DNA from: Candidatus Kaiserbacteria bacterium CG10_big_fil_rev_8_21_14_0_10_56_12
GTDB lineage: Bacteria > Patescibacteriota > Minisyncoccia > Phycocordibacterales > Phycocordibacteraceae
Direction: 5' to 3'
Assembly: GCA_002773355.1 (NCBI GenBank)
Contig: PFBL01000011.1
Span: forward strand, 1 to 43,789
DNA length: 43,789 nt
Part shown: one piece after another, positions 14,072 through 24,877 of the stretch
How positions within the stretch are numbered: the stretch's first letter is position 1
How the letters are laid out: each line of letters starts with the position of its first letter
Notes under the pieces: generated by a model
Told to the model about the DNA's origin: nothing
Database searches by the model: none
What the model saw: only the letters and a program-made list of their open reading frames with translations
Position numbers and translations under genes: made by a program

Positions 14072-16378
14072 ATGAGAGCGCACGTGAGCAGGGCGGTCAC
14101 GGTAGCGGGTCTGCTGTGTCTCGTCCTTCTTACTCCACAATCGACGCAGGCCGCGACAGTGACCACGCCGCTCATCTTTTGGGGAGGTCTTGAGGCACTT
14201 TTCGCGCCATTCGAGCAACTTGCCTCAAGTTATGGGCTCGCTGCCGTCGCATCGAGCGAGGGACCAAGCGCCCCGCAGAATCTTCGCCCAAGCGGCAAGG
14301 TGTATTACTCCGTCAATTTCTCTTATGGCGCGCCAGCCGACGCTGGTGCGGGGATCAAGGAATATCATGTCTATCGTGATGGCGTACTCCTGAGCACCGG
14401 GTGGAAAACGTTGAATGCCAACGACACGCGGTGGCCTGAGGCTGGCGCAACCTACACCTACACGGTCACCGCCGTCGACTGGGCGGGGCATGAGTCGCCG
14501 CCATCAAACCCCATTACGATTGCAGTGCCACAACGCCCATCGCTCAAATCGAGCTACAACATCCCCGTGCTCCTTGTTGACTTTCAGGATTGGAAGGACA
14601 AGAACCGACCGTTCACCAAAGACTATGTCGAGCAGATGATGTACACCCGTGAGCGCTCAGTGAACACATTCATCCAAGACAACACCTACGGCAAGTCGAA
14701 GATCACTGGGGAGGTCTATGGATGGTTTACGGTGCCAGGCAATCTCGCGGACTATGCAGGACGCTTTCTCAACGGCGGCCTCGGCTATGACATCAATTAT
14801 CCAAAGCTGATGAAGGATCTCGTGAGTGTTGCGGACGCGGACGTCAACTTCTCTGGTCGAGATGCAGTTGTTGTACTCCTGTACGGAGTCGGCACGGCTG
14901 GGGAGAGTGGTTACATCGCCCAGACACAGGAGGGCACTGTCTCGTTTGTCCCTATCTCGGCGCACCGTGGTGATAAGCTCACGGTGCCCGACATTGTGCA
15001 CGAACTTGGCCATAAGCTGTGGCATCTAGGGCACGCGGGGAGCTCTCGTTGCTCGGGTGGACTCTATTTTAGCACCGACGTGCGCGATCCGCAGGCGGAC
15101 GGTTGTTGGACGGGTCGCTACGAAGACACCACGGATGTTATGGGGTCCTATTTGAGAGATCTGAGTAGCTATCACCGGGAGAAGATGGGGGTACTCTCGA
15201 GTGGGCAGGTTGCCGTGGCCAACTCCTCTGGCACCTATACGCTTGATGTGCTTGAAACGCCTTCGAGCGGGATCAAGGAGCTGCGTATGCCCGTACCGCA
15301 CGGAGGCTTCCTCTTCGCCGAATATCGTCGGCCAGTTGGATTCGATGGGCTACCCCAGAGCGACGTGGGCGGGAGCGGGAGCGGGACGGTAGCACCGGGC
15401 GTGTACGTGAGAATGCAGCCCAGTTATTTCTCCTATGATATGGATACGCTGATCCCGACACGTAGCATTGGTTCTCCTGTCGTGTTTACACCAGGGCACG
15501 CATTCCACGATGCGGCCCGCGGGATAACGCTGGAGGTTACGTCCATGGATGCGCAATACGCAACCATTAAGGTTACGCGCGAGAGCACGGCGCGCGATGC
15601 ACCCGCAGACCCGCCACCGGCAGAACCGCCGCAACCAGATGGGCCATCTCCAGATGTAACACCTCCGCCGCCAGCGCCCGAGTCGCCACCGGCCGATACA
15701 GAACCACCGCCTGATGAACCTCCACCGTCATCACCGAGAGCGGACGGCACGGCCGTCACGCCGCCCCCGACGGTCACCAACGATGCGGCCGGCGAGCCAC
15801 CGACCACGACGGACACCGGGTCTGCCACCACCGGCGCGCGCTCAGGTGCTGGTAGCTCTGGTGACGTTACGCCGACGCCACAACCAAGGGCGCGCTCAAG
15901 CGCGCGCAATGATCTCTTCATAGAGGAGCTTTCGTTGTCATCGGGGAAGGCAGCTACGCCAGTTGCCGCACAGAGCCCCCTGGGGTTCAGTCTCTTGGTA
16001 CGTAACGCTGGGTCCAATACCGCCACGACGTTCTCTGTGCGATTGTGGGTTGATGAACAAAGCGATGGGTCGTGGGAGCACGTCGTAGAGATACCCTCGC
16101 AGGCGTTGTTAAAACCAGGAGCGCCGCAACGATTGTTTACGGGGTGGGTTGTGCCTCAGGCGGCACCGGGCACCTACGCGGCCGAGGCCTGTGTAGCTAT
16201 CGTGAATGGGACGGCGCTCACAGACATGGCGAGTCACTGTCGTGTGCTCAACCTCACGGTCGCCTCGGCGCCCGTAGCGCCACCGACGCTCGGCTCTACG
16301 GTGCTGAACGCCATCAAGGACAGCACGTACAACACATATCACGCGATACTCAATTTCTTCGGGAATCGCGGACAGTAA
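14072..16378 (+). CDS. Secreted multidomain metalloprotease (M6-like) with FnIII and CARDB-like domains
   Basis: 768 aa. A signal peptide (about residues 1-28, ending TQAA) leads to a fibronectin-III-like domain (about 65-150, with DGVLLSTGW and YTYTVTAVDWAGHES). The peptidase region follows, with the zinc motif HELGHKLWHLGH near residues 310-321, matching HExxHxxxxxGH with E as catalytic base. A very Pro/Thr-rich linker (about 510-605) joins a C-terminal beta domain (about 615-740) like CARDB, a surface-adhesion fold. The order is that of immune-inhibitor-A/M6-type secreted proteases. For a host-dependent ultrasmall cell it may act on host or environmental proteins; that role is inferred. 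No sorting motif is seen. Confidence 0.82.
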   Translation: MRAHVSRAVTVAGLLCLVLLTPQSTQAATVTTPLIFWGGLEALFAPFEQLASSYGLAAVASSEGPSAPQNLRPSGKVYYSVNFSYGAPADAGAGIKEYHVYRDGVLLSTGWKTLNANDTRWPEAGATYTYTVTAVDWAGHESPPSNPITIAVPQRPSLKSSYNIPVLLVDFQDWKDKNRPFTKDYVEQMMYTRERSVNTFIQDNTYGKSKITGEVYGWFTVPGNLADYAGRFLNGGLGYDINYPKLMKDLVSVADADVNFSGRDAVVVLLYGVGTAGESGYIAQTQEGTVSFVPISAHRGDKLTVPDIVHELGHKLWHLGHAGSSRCSGGLYFSTDVRDPQADGCWTGRYEDTTDVMGSYLRDLSSYHREKMGVLSSGQVAVANSSGTYTLDVLETPSSGIKELRMPVPHGGFLFAEYRRPVGFDGLPQSDVGGSGSGTVAPGVYVRMQPSYFSYDMDTLIPTRSIGSPVVFTPGHAFHDAARGITLEVTSMDAQYATIKVTRESTARDAPADPPPAEPPQPDGPSPDVTPPPPAPESPPADTEPPPDEPPPSSPRADGTAVTPPPTVTNDAAGEPPTTTDTGSATTGARSGAGSSGDVTPTPQPRARSSARNDLFIEELSLSSGKAATPVAAQSPLGFSLLVRNAGSNTATTFSVRLWVDEQSDGSWEHVVEIPSQALLKPGAPQRLFTGWVVPQAAPGTYAAEACVAIVNGTALTDMASHCRVLNLTVASAPVAPPTLGSTVLNAIKDSTYNTYHAILNFFGNRGQ

Positions 16379-16394
16379 GCCAGCAGGCGGCACG

Positions 16395-16993
16395 TTAGTG
16401 TATATTGCTGCCAGCGTCGGTGCGCAGTGTTGTGGCGAAGGGATACTCTCTATCGCGGAACAGAAGAGACGAAGCGATGGTGCCCAACAGCGAGGCGATA
16501 AACATAAATACGAACAAATAGTAGAATCCGTACACATCTACAACCACGCTCCCAAGTATTGAAGACACAGCCGCCACCATGTACCCATTGCCTCCCACGC
16601 GCCCCAGTCTAATGCCTCCTCCTTCGTCTTTACGAAGTGTGCATACAGAGCGTCAAATGCTGGACTTACTAACGCGACACCGACACCGAGCACCACCTGT
16701 GTGATAAGCAGCATTAGTTGAGTGATAGTGAACAGGTATAGGAAGCATCCGAGTGTGCTCACGCCGTAGCCTATGACGACCAGACGCTCCTTGTAGCGCA
16801 CTTTGTCTTCCCATGTGCTAATGAGATAGAGCACCACCCCCGACGTGAAGGTGAACGTGAAGTATGCTCAGCCTACATCAAGAATGTCGCCGCCTATTTG
16901 GCCGACGAAAATGGCGTAGATGGGTCCGATCATGCCCAGAGCCAGGTTGGCCCAGGCGTCTGCGATGATGAGAATCTTTAATCCATTACGCAT
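16395..16993 (-). pseudogene. Half-length (6-TM) MFS transporter, broken by a stop and a frameshift
   Basis: The frame from ATG 16993 reads MRNGLKILIIADAWANLALG and continues through MFS-like helices to TTA (TAA) at 16395; about 199 residues, six membrane segments. Half-size MFS proteins of this kind are common in this lineage. Damage: TGA at codon 42 (16868-16870), where GVG(stop)AYFTF suggests an original Gly, Trp or Ser, and a lost base at the C3/G3 run 16584-16586, inside the conserved DWGAWEAMG segment. Reading then continues in another frame as YMVAAVSSILGSVVVDVYGF. The substrate is unknown. It is convergent with the metalloprotease gene. Confidence 0.7.
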
Positions 16994-17070
16994 GATACAC
17001 AGATCCCGTCAAACGTCGCATAATCAACACATTATACACCACACGGTCGTCAGGTACGAGTTTCGACATC

Positions 17071-17079
17071 TGCTAGAGT
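17071..17079 (+). promoter_or_regulatory. Extended -10 element of the helicase gene
   Basis: TG-C-TAGAGT, six bases before the ATG at 17086. Confidence 0.55.
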
Positions 17080-17085
17080 AGGGAG

Positions 17086-18756
17086 ATGACACAAGGAGAG
17101 GCACTGGTGGTACTAAAAACTGGTGCAAACGTATTTCTTACCGGAGAACCGGGGAGTGGCAAAACACACGCCATCAACGAGTTTGTGGCGTGGCTACGCG
17201 CGTCGGGCATCGAGCCGTCGATTACGGCCGCAACCGGCATCGCCGCGACGCACGTCGGCGGTATGACGTTGCACTCGTGGAGCGGCATCGGTATTGCAGA
17301 GTCTCTGTCTCCAGCTGATGTTGATCGTATTGCGAGCAAAGAACACATTGCGCGGAGGATCGGGAAGGCGAAGGTACTGATTATCGAGGAGATCTCGATG
17401 CTCTCCGCGGCAACGTTTGAAATGGTCGACGCGGTCTGCCGGGAAGTGCGACGTGTCGATACGCCCTTCGGGGGTCTCGTCGTGGTGTTGGTCGGGGATT
17501 TTTTTCAGCTCCCGCCAGTCTCGCGCGCACGAGAGCTATCATTTGCCTATGAATCAGCTACGTGGCGCGAGTTCCATCTGCTCACGTGCTATCTCACCGA
17601 GCAGTTTCGTCAAGACGACAGCGCCTTTCTCGAAGTGCTTTCGGCGATACGCTCAGGCACGGTTGAGGCACTACACCACGAGAGTTTGGCCGCACGCGAG
17701 GTCGCCCGTGATACCGTCCCGGCAGACATGCCCAAACTTTTTTCACATAATGCCGATGTCGATATGATTAACGCTGCTGAGCTCGCCAAACTCGCTGGCA
17801 AGTCGCGAACGTTTCGGATGACAACCAAGGGTAAGGATACGCTGGTTGAGGGGCTGAAGCGCGGCTGTCTCTCGCCCGAGCTTCTTGAGCTCAAGGAGGG
17901 TGCGGCAGTGATGTTTACGAAGAATTCACCACAAGCCAAGTTCGTCAACGGGACACTCGGTGCCGTCGCTGGCTGGGGGTCGGACGGCATGCCCGTTGTA
18001 CAAACAAAGGACGGTAGGCGTATCGCAACCGAGCCGATGGAGTGGCAGTTCGAGGAGCAAGGTAAGGTCAAGGCGAGTGTCGCCCAGATCCCGCTACGAT
18101 TGGCCTACGCCATGACGGTGCACAAGAGTCAGGGCATGAGCATGGACGCTGCTGTTATGGATCTCTCGAAGGCATTTGAATATGGTCAAGGTTACGTGGC
18201 GCTCTCGCGCGTGCGTCGGCTCTCGGGAGTGTATTTAACTGGCCTCAATGCTCGAGCACTCGAGGTGCACCCCGAGGTGCTTGAAAAGGACAAGACCTTT
18301 CGAGCGGCCTCCGAGGCAGCAACAGACGCGTTCGCTCAGATGCCGCAGGCCGAAATCGCAACGATGCAAAAGAAGTTTGTGAAAGCCATGGGCGGTGCGT
18401 GGTTTGACGGAAAGGTGTCGCGCACGAAGAAGGGGAGAGCCAAGACAGGAGTTGGTCTGCCGGGCCGGCTTGCCGAGACCCTGCAAGCGGTGCGAGACGG
18501 CAAGACGCTGAAGAGCGTTGCCAAGGAGCGCGGGCTCGCTGTGTCGACGATTGTTACGCACCTGGAGGAGCTTGCGAGTATAGGTAAACTCGCGCGCGCC
18601 GATTTTATCCACCTCGTGCCAACGAATGTGCTTGATGAGATTCACGAAGTGCTGGCCGGGGCCACCGATGACAAGCTCGCCCCCATCTTCCACGCGCTCG
18701 GGGGCCGCTATTCCTTCGAGGCCATTCGGCTCACCAGACTCGCGCGCGACCGCTGA
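17086..18756 (+). CDS. Pif1/RecD-like ATP-dependent DNA helicase with C-terminal HTH
   Basis: 556 aa. Superfamily 1B helicase motifs are visible: Walker A GEPGSGKTH (about 20-28), ATGIAATHVGGMTLHSWSGIG (motif Ia region), Walker B LIIEEISM (about 104-111), VGDFFQLPPV (motif III), TEQFRQDD (motif IV), and AYAMTVHKSQGMSMDAAVMDL plus YVALSRVRRLSG (motifs V/VI). Such enzymes unwind DNA 5' to 3', for example G-quadruplexes or stalled forks. After about residue 445 comes a winged-helix-like domain (LAETLQAVRDGKTLKSVAKE, AVSTIVTHLEELASIGKL) like the HTH_40 domain at the ends of some helicases. The gene ends just before the PEP-mobile-domain fragment. Confidence 0.92.
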   Translation: MTQGEALVVLKTGANVFLTGEPGSGKTHAINEFVAWLRASGIEPSITAATGIAATHVGGMTLHSWSGIGIAESLSPADVDRIASKEHIARRIGKAKVLIIEEISMLSAATFEMVDAVCREVRRVDTPFGGLVVVLVGDFFQLPPVSRARELSFAYESATWREFHLLTCYLTEQFRQDDSAFLEVLSAIRSGTVEALHHESLAAREVARDTVPADMPKLFSHNADVDMINAAELAKLAGKSRTFRMTTKGKDTLVEGLKRGCLSPELLELKEGAAVMFTKNSPQAKFVNGTLGAVAGWGSDGMPVVQTKDGRRIATEPMEWQFEEQGKVKASVAQIPLRLAYAMTVHKSQGMSMDAAVMDLSKAFEYGQGYVALSRVRRLSGVYLTGLNARALEVHPEVLEKDKTFRAASEAATDAFAQMPQAEIATMQKKFVKAMGGAWFDGKVSRTKKGRAKTGVGLPGRLAETLQAVRDGKTLKSVAKERGLAVSTIVTHLEELASIGKLARADFIHLVPTNVLDEIHEVLAGATDDKLAPIFHALGGRYSFEAIRLTRLARDR

Positions 18757-18807
18757 GCGCGGTTGCCCGATACAGATAAAATTCGTATAGTTGAGAGAAA
18801 CGGGGCC

Positions 18808-21217
<2,410 letters not shown>

Positions 21218-21223
21218 CCAGCG

Positions 21224-21232
21224 ATAGTAGCA
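21224..21232 (-). promoter_or_regulatory. Extended -10 element of the PfkB-type kinase gene
   Basis: TG-C-TACTAT on the minus strand, six bases before the ATG at 21217. Confidence 0.5.
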
Positions 21233-21273
21233 TACGCGCAATGCGTGGTATTCTTGGAGCCATAGAAGCTCAT

Positions 21274-22371
21274 ATGCTGAAGATTGGGATTGTCGGGTTG
21301 CCCAACGTGGGGAAGTCCACGCTTTTTAATGCACTCACCAAAGCGTCGGTGCCGTGCGAGAACTATCCGTTTTGTACCATCGACCCTTCTGTTGGAGTCG
21401 TGGGCGTGCCTGACGAACGCCTTGCCGCCCTGACCTCGTTTTCAAAAAGCGAGAAGACTATCCCGGCGGCCATAGAGTTTGTCGACATCGCGGGGCTCGT
21501 CAAGGGTGCCTCGCAGGGCGAAGGTCTCGGCAATCAATTCTTGGCCAACATTCGCGAGACCGACGCGATCTTGGAGCTCGTGCGATTCTTCGACGACACG
21601 AACATCACGCACGTCGATGAGCAGATAGAACCCTATAAAGATATTGAGGTTACCAATCTCGAACTCGTACTCGCTGATGCAGAGCAGGTGCGCAAGCGCC
21701 GCGACAAGCTTGTGCGCGATATCCAAACCAACGTGAAGGGTGCCAAGGAGGAGGACGACGTGCTGAAGAAGCTCGAGCAAGGATTCGCCGAGGGGAAGCT
21801 CGCGCTCCATGCAAACCTCACTCCCGAGGAGAAGAAGCGAATCGCATATTTAAATCTCCTCACCATGAAGCCGATTCTCTATGGCTTGAACAAAAAGAGT
21901 GGGGGGCACAATCTCGACGAGCTTACAGACGGGCGAGCCGAGCGTGCGCTCGACATCATCGCGTCGTTCGGCAGTGAATACGTCTATCTCGACGCCGCAA
22001 CGGAGCGAGAGTTGAACGATGTCGCCGACGAAGATCGCGCAAGCTTCCGCCAAGAGCTTGGCGTGCACGAGGATGGTCTCACCGATCTTATTCGCAAGTC
22101 GTACAAAACGCTCAATTTAATTTCGTTTTTCACCACCGGTACGGACGAGACGCGCGCCTGGACGATCACGCAAGGGAGCACGGCACCAACTGCTGGCGCC
22201 GCGATCCACAACGACTTCCTGGAGAAGTTTATTCGTGCCGAGGTTGTCGCGACTGCGGATCTGCTTGCCGCCGGCAGCTATGCCGCCGCACGCGAGCAGG
22301 CCAAGGTGCGGACTGAAGGGAAGGACTATGTGGTGCAGGATGGTGATGTGATGGTCTTTCTGCACTGGTAA
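21274..22371 (+). CDS. ychF: Redox-regulated ATPase/GTPase YchF (OLA1 family)
   Basis: 365 aa, the usual length. The P-loop GLPNVGKST is at residues 8-16; YPFCTIDP, FVDIAGLVKGASQGEGLGNQFL and the C-terminal TGS-like domain (ISFFTTGTDETRAWTI, then GKDYVVQDGDVMVFLHW at the end) are all typical. YchF binds ATP more readily than GTP and interacts with ribosomes. The start ATG at 21274 is chosen over upstream in-frame codons because the protein then begins MLKIGIVGLP as in the family, and TG-G-TATTCT (21246-21254) precedes it by 19 bases. Confidence 0.96.
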   Translation: MLKIGIVGLPNVGKSTLFNALTKASVPCENYPFCTIDPSVGVVGVPDERLAALTSFSKSEKTIPAAIEFVDIAGLVKGASQGEGLGNQFLANIRETDAILELVRFFDDTNITHVDEQIEPYKDIEVTNLELVLADAEQVRKRRDKLVRDIQTNVKGAKEEDDVLKKLEQGFAEGKLALHANLTPEEKKRIAYLNLLTMKPILYGLNKKSGGHNLDELTDGRAERALDIIASFGSEYVYLDAATERELNDVADEDRASFRQELGVHEDGLTDLIRKSYKTLNLISFFTTGTDETRAWTITQGSTAPTAGAAIHNDFLEKFIRAEVVATADLLAAGSYAAAREQAKVRTEGKDYVVQDGDVMVFLHW

Positions 22372-22396
22372 CGCCGGAACCGCCGCCGAGGAGAAA

Positions 22397-22405
22397 TGGT
22401 ATAAT
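22397..22405 (+). promoter_or_regulatory. Extended -10 element of leuS
   Basis: TG-G-TATAAT, a consensus extended -10, 12 bases before the GTG start at 22418. Confidence 0.65.
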
Positions 22406-22417
22406 GCGGACCCGACC

Positions 22418-24829
22418 GTGGCATACGACCATTCAGCCATAGAAAAAAAGGCCCAGGAAAAGTGGGAGAGCCTCACGCTGTATGAGACCGATCTCACCAA
22501 CGACTCAAGAGAGCCCTACTATCTCTTGTGTGAGTTCCCGTATCCCTCTGGCGATCTCCATATTGGTCACTGGTACGCCTTCTCGGTGACCGACATCTAT
22601 GCGCGGATGCTACGCGCACACGGTAAGAACGTCTTGTTCCCGATAGGCTTCGACGCGTTTGGGCTCCCGGCTGAACGAGCCGCGATCAAGCACGGGCTCG
22701 ATCCTCGAGAGTGGACGTATAAAAATATCGAGCGCATGCGTAGCCAGCTCAGGAGCATGGGCGCGTCGTTCGACTGGAGTAAGGAGGTCGTGGCGTGCGA
22801 TCCGGGCTACTACCAATGGACGCAGTGGCTCTTTAGCAAACTCTTTGAACACGGGTTCGCCGAGCGACGCGAAGCATCAGTGAAGTGGTGTCCGACCGAT
22901 ATGACGGTGCTCGCCAACGAGCAGGTGATCGATGGTGCCTGCGAGCGTTGCGGCACGACGGTCGAGGAGAAGCGGCTGACGCAATGGTTCCTGAAAATTA
23001 CCGAGTACGCCGAGCGACTCCTCGACGGTCTGGAGACGCTCCCCTGGCGAGAAGAGATCAAGGAGGCCCAGCGGGCATGGATCGGCAAGAGCGAAGGTGC
23101 GAAACTAACGTTCGACCTCGCTCCTTCGACAAGGTTAAACCTTGTCCCAAATGAGGCCGTATCTATTGAGGTTTTCACCACTCGTCCGGACACTATATTT
23201 GGTGCGACGTATGTCGTGCTCGCCCCCGAGCACCCGCTAGTTACAGCATTGCTACCGGACATCGCGAATGCACAAGAGGTGCAGGCATACGTGAGCACGA
23301 CCGCCGCTAAGACAGAGCGCGAGCGGAGCGAAAATAAGGAGAAAACCGGCGTCAAACTCGAAGGGGTCATGGCCATCAACCCCGCGACCAAGGAAGAGAT
23401 CCCCATCTACGTGGCCGACTACGTGCTCGGCTCCTATGGCACCGGCGCCGTCATGGCGGTACCGGCCCACGATGAGCGGGACTACGAGTTTGCCCAGAGA
23501 TTTGATCTGCCGATACGGGTGGTGGTGTCGGGAGGGAACCAGACGCCCCATGCCGTGACGGGCACACTTCAAAACTCAGGGAGCTTTGATGGCCGATCAA
23601 GCCAGGAGGCGATGTGGGATATCGTTGAGGCGGTTGGGGGCGAGCGCGCCACGCAATACCGTTTGCGTGACTGGAGCGTCTCGCGCCAGCGGTACTGGGG
23701 GTGCCCGATCCCGATCGTGTATGATCCGGAGGGGAAGCCGCACGCGGTGCCGGCCGAGCGTCTGCCGTGGCTGCTCCCCACTGATGTTGACTTCGCCCCG
23801 ACAGGCAAGGCGTCGCCCCTCGCCTCCTCACGCGAATTGCAGGAGCGCGTGACCAAGATCTTCGGCGAGGGGTGGACTCCCGAGTACGACACGCTCGACA
23901 CGTTTGTGGACTCATCCTGGTATTTTATGCGGTACCTCGACAGCCAGAATGAGCATGCATTCTCTGACACCACTCTTATGAAGAAGTGGTTGCCCGTCAA
24001 TCGCTACTCGGGCGGCAGTGAACACACTACGATGCACCTCCTCTACGCGCGCTTCTTTACCAAGGCCTTGCACGATCTCGCGCTCGTGGACATCGATGAA
24101 CCTTTTGTCGAACGGTTTAATCGCGGACTCATCCTCGGCCCAGACGGGACCAAGATGAGCAAGTCTAAGGGTAATGTTATCAACCCCGATGACTTTGTCC
24201 TCAAGTTTGGCGCCGATGCGGTGCGCATCTATCTTGCCTTTATCGGGCCGTATAACGAGCCGGGGAGCTACCCATGGAATCTCGAGGGCGTCGCCTCGAT
24301 GCGCAGGTTTCTTGATAGGGTCGAACGCTTTGTCACACGCAACGTTGGCGCGGCGCCGCTCGAGCGGCCAGTGCTCGTCAAGGAGATCGCCAGGGCGGCG
24401 GTCAAGATACAGAATGATGGTGATCGTTTTAAATTCAATACCGCGGTAGCGACCCTCATGACATTTCTTGGTTCATTTGAAAAACTTGAGAACGTGCCTC
24501 ACGACATATTGCGCGACTTTCTTATTCTGCTCGCGCCGTTTGCACCGCACCTGGCAGAGCACCTGTGGGAGGTCATTGAGGAGAAGGGGAGTGTGCATTC
24601 CCACGCCTGGCCCACGTTCGACAAATCGCTCCTTATCGAGACGGAGGTTGAGATCGTGGTGCAGGTCAACGGCCGGCGTCGAGGGGCGGTGACGCTCGCG
24701 CCTGATGCGGCGGAGGGCGATGCGGTGGCGGCCGCCAGAGAGATACCAGCTGTCCAGACAGCATTGGGGAACAATGAGCCCACGCGGGTCATCTACGTGC
24801 CAGGCAAGATTGTGAATCTCGTGGTATAA
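22418..24829 (+). CDS. leuS: Leucine--tRNA ligase
   Basis: 803 aa. The start is GTG. Class I signatures: the HIGH-type DLHIGHW near residues 46-52 and KMSKS in GTKMSKSKGNV near residues 577-587. The editing (CP1) domain is present (TTRPDTIFGATYVVLAPEHPLV and GTGAVMAVPAHDERDYEFA), so mischarged tRNA-Leu should be corrected. The tryptophan-rich DWSVSRQRYWGCPIPIVY and the anticodon-binding region follow. Near residue 240 is a small extra stretch, PSTRLNLVPN, encoded by a perfect short palindrome (23128-23146). The stop codon lies in another TGGTATAAT box that may serve the next gene. Confidence 0.97.
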   Translation: MAYDHSAIEKKAQEKWESLTLYETDLTNDSREPYYLLCEFPYPSGDLHIGHWYAFSVTDIYARMLRAHGKNVLFPIGFDAFGLPAERAAIKHGLDPREWTYKNIERMRSQLRSMGASFDWSKEVVACDPGYYQWTQWLFSKLFEHGFAERREASVKWCPTDMTVLANEQVIDGACERCGTTVEEKRLTQWFLKITEYAERLLDGLETLPWREEIKEAQRAWIGKSEGAKLTFDLAPSTRLNLVPNEAVSIEVFTTRPDTIFGATYVVLAPEHPLVTALLPDIANAQEVQAYVSTTAAKTERERSENKEKTGVKLEGVMAINPATKEEIPIYVADYVLGSYGTGAVMAVPAHDERDYEFAQRFDLPIRVVVSGGNQTPHAVTGTLQNSGSFDGRSSQEAMWDIVEAVGGERATQYRLRDWSVSRQRYWGCPIPIVYDPEGKPHAVPAERLPWLLPTDVDFAPTGKASPLASSRELQERVTKIFGEGWTPEYDTLDTFVDSSWYFMRYLDSQNEHAFSDTTLMKKWLPVNRYSGGSEHTTMHLLYARFFTKALHDLALVDIDEPFVERFNRGLILGPDGTKMSKSKGNVINPDDFVLKFGADAVRIYLAFIGPYNEPGSYPWNLEGVASMRRFLDRVERFVTRNVGAAPLERPVLVKEIARAAVKIQNDGDRFKFNTAVATLMTFLGSFEKLENVPHDILRDFLILLAPFAPHLAEHLWEVIEEKGSVHSHAWPTFDKSLLIETEVEIVVQVNGRRRGAVTLAPDAAEGDAVAAAREIPAVQTALGNNEPTRVIYVPGKIVNLVV
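23128..23146. repeat. Perfect palindrome inside leuS
   Basis: GACAAGGTT-A-AACCTTGTC, 9-bp arms around one base, preceded by CCTTC. The left part (CCTTCGACAAG) equals the core of the widespread CTTCGACAAGCTCAGG-type repeat. It encodes part of a short non-conserved loop before the editing domain. Confidence 0.5.
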
Positions 24830-24859
24830 TGCAGACCTATTGACGGCCCCTAACGGATT

Positions 24860-24868
24860 TGCTATAAA
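24860..24868 (+). promoter_or_regulatory. Extended -10 element before the sigma-like gene
   Basis: TG-C-TATAAA, nine bases before the ATG at 24878. A second consensus copy, TG-G-TATAAT, overlaps the leuS stop codon at 24822-24830. Confidence 0.55.
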
Positions 24869-24877
24869 TTACACCAC

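Noticed and set aside
13165-14175. Long minus-strand open frame (336 codons) over metK.
   Set aside because: It lies wholly opposite metK, whose motifs are complete; the frame is open because of codon bias and GC content.
15433-16026. Minus-strand Gly/Ser-rich open frame in the protease gene.
   Set aside because: It is the complement of the Pro/Thr-rich linker of the metalloprotease; low complexity explains it.
9538-16993. Genetic code with UGA or UAG as sense codon.
   Set aside because: Many intact genes here end in TGA at ATGA overlaps (for example 4127, 12415, 29755, 33430) and others end in TAG; conserved genes such as leuS, alaS and rpoA have no internal TGA.
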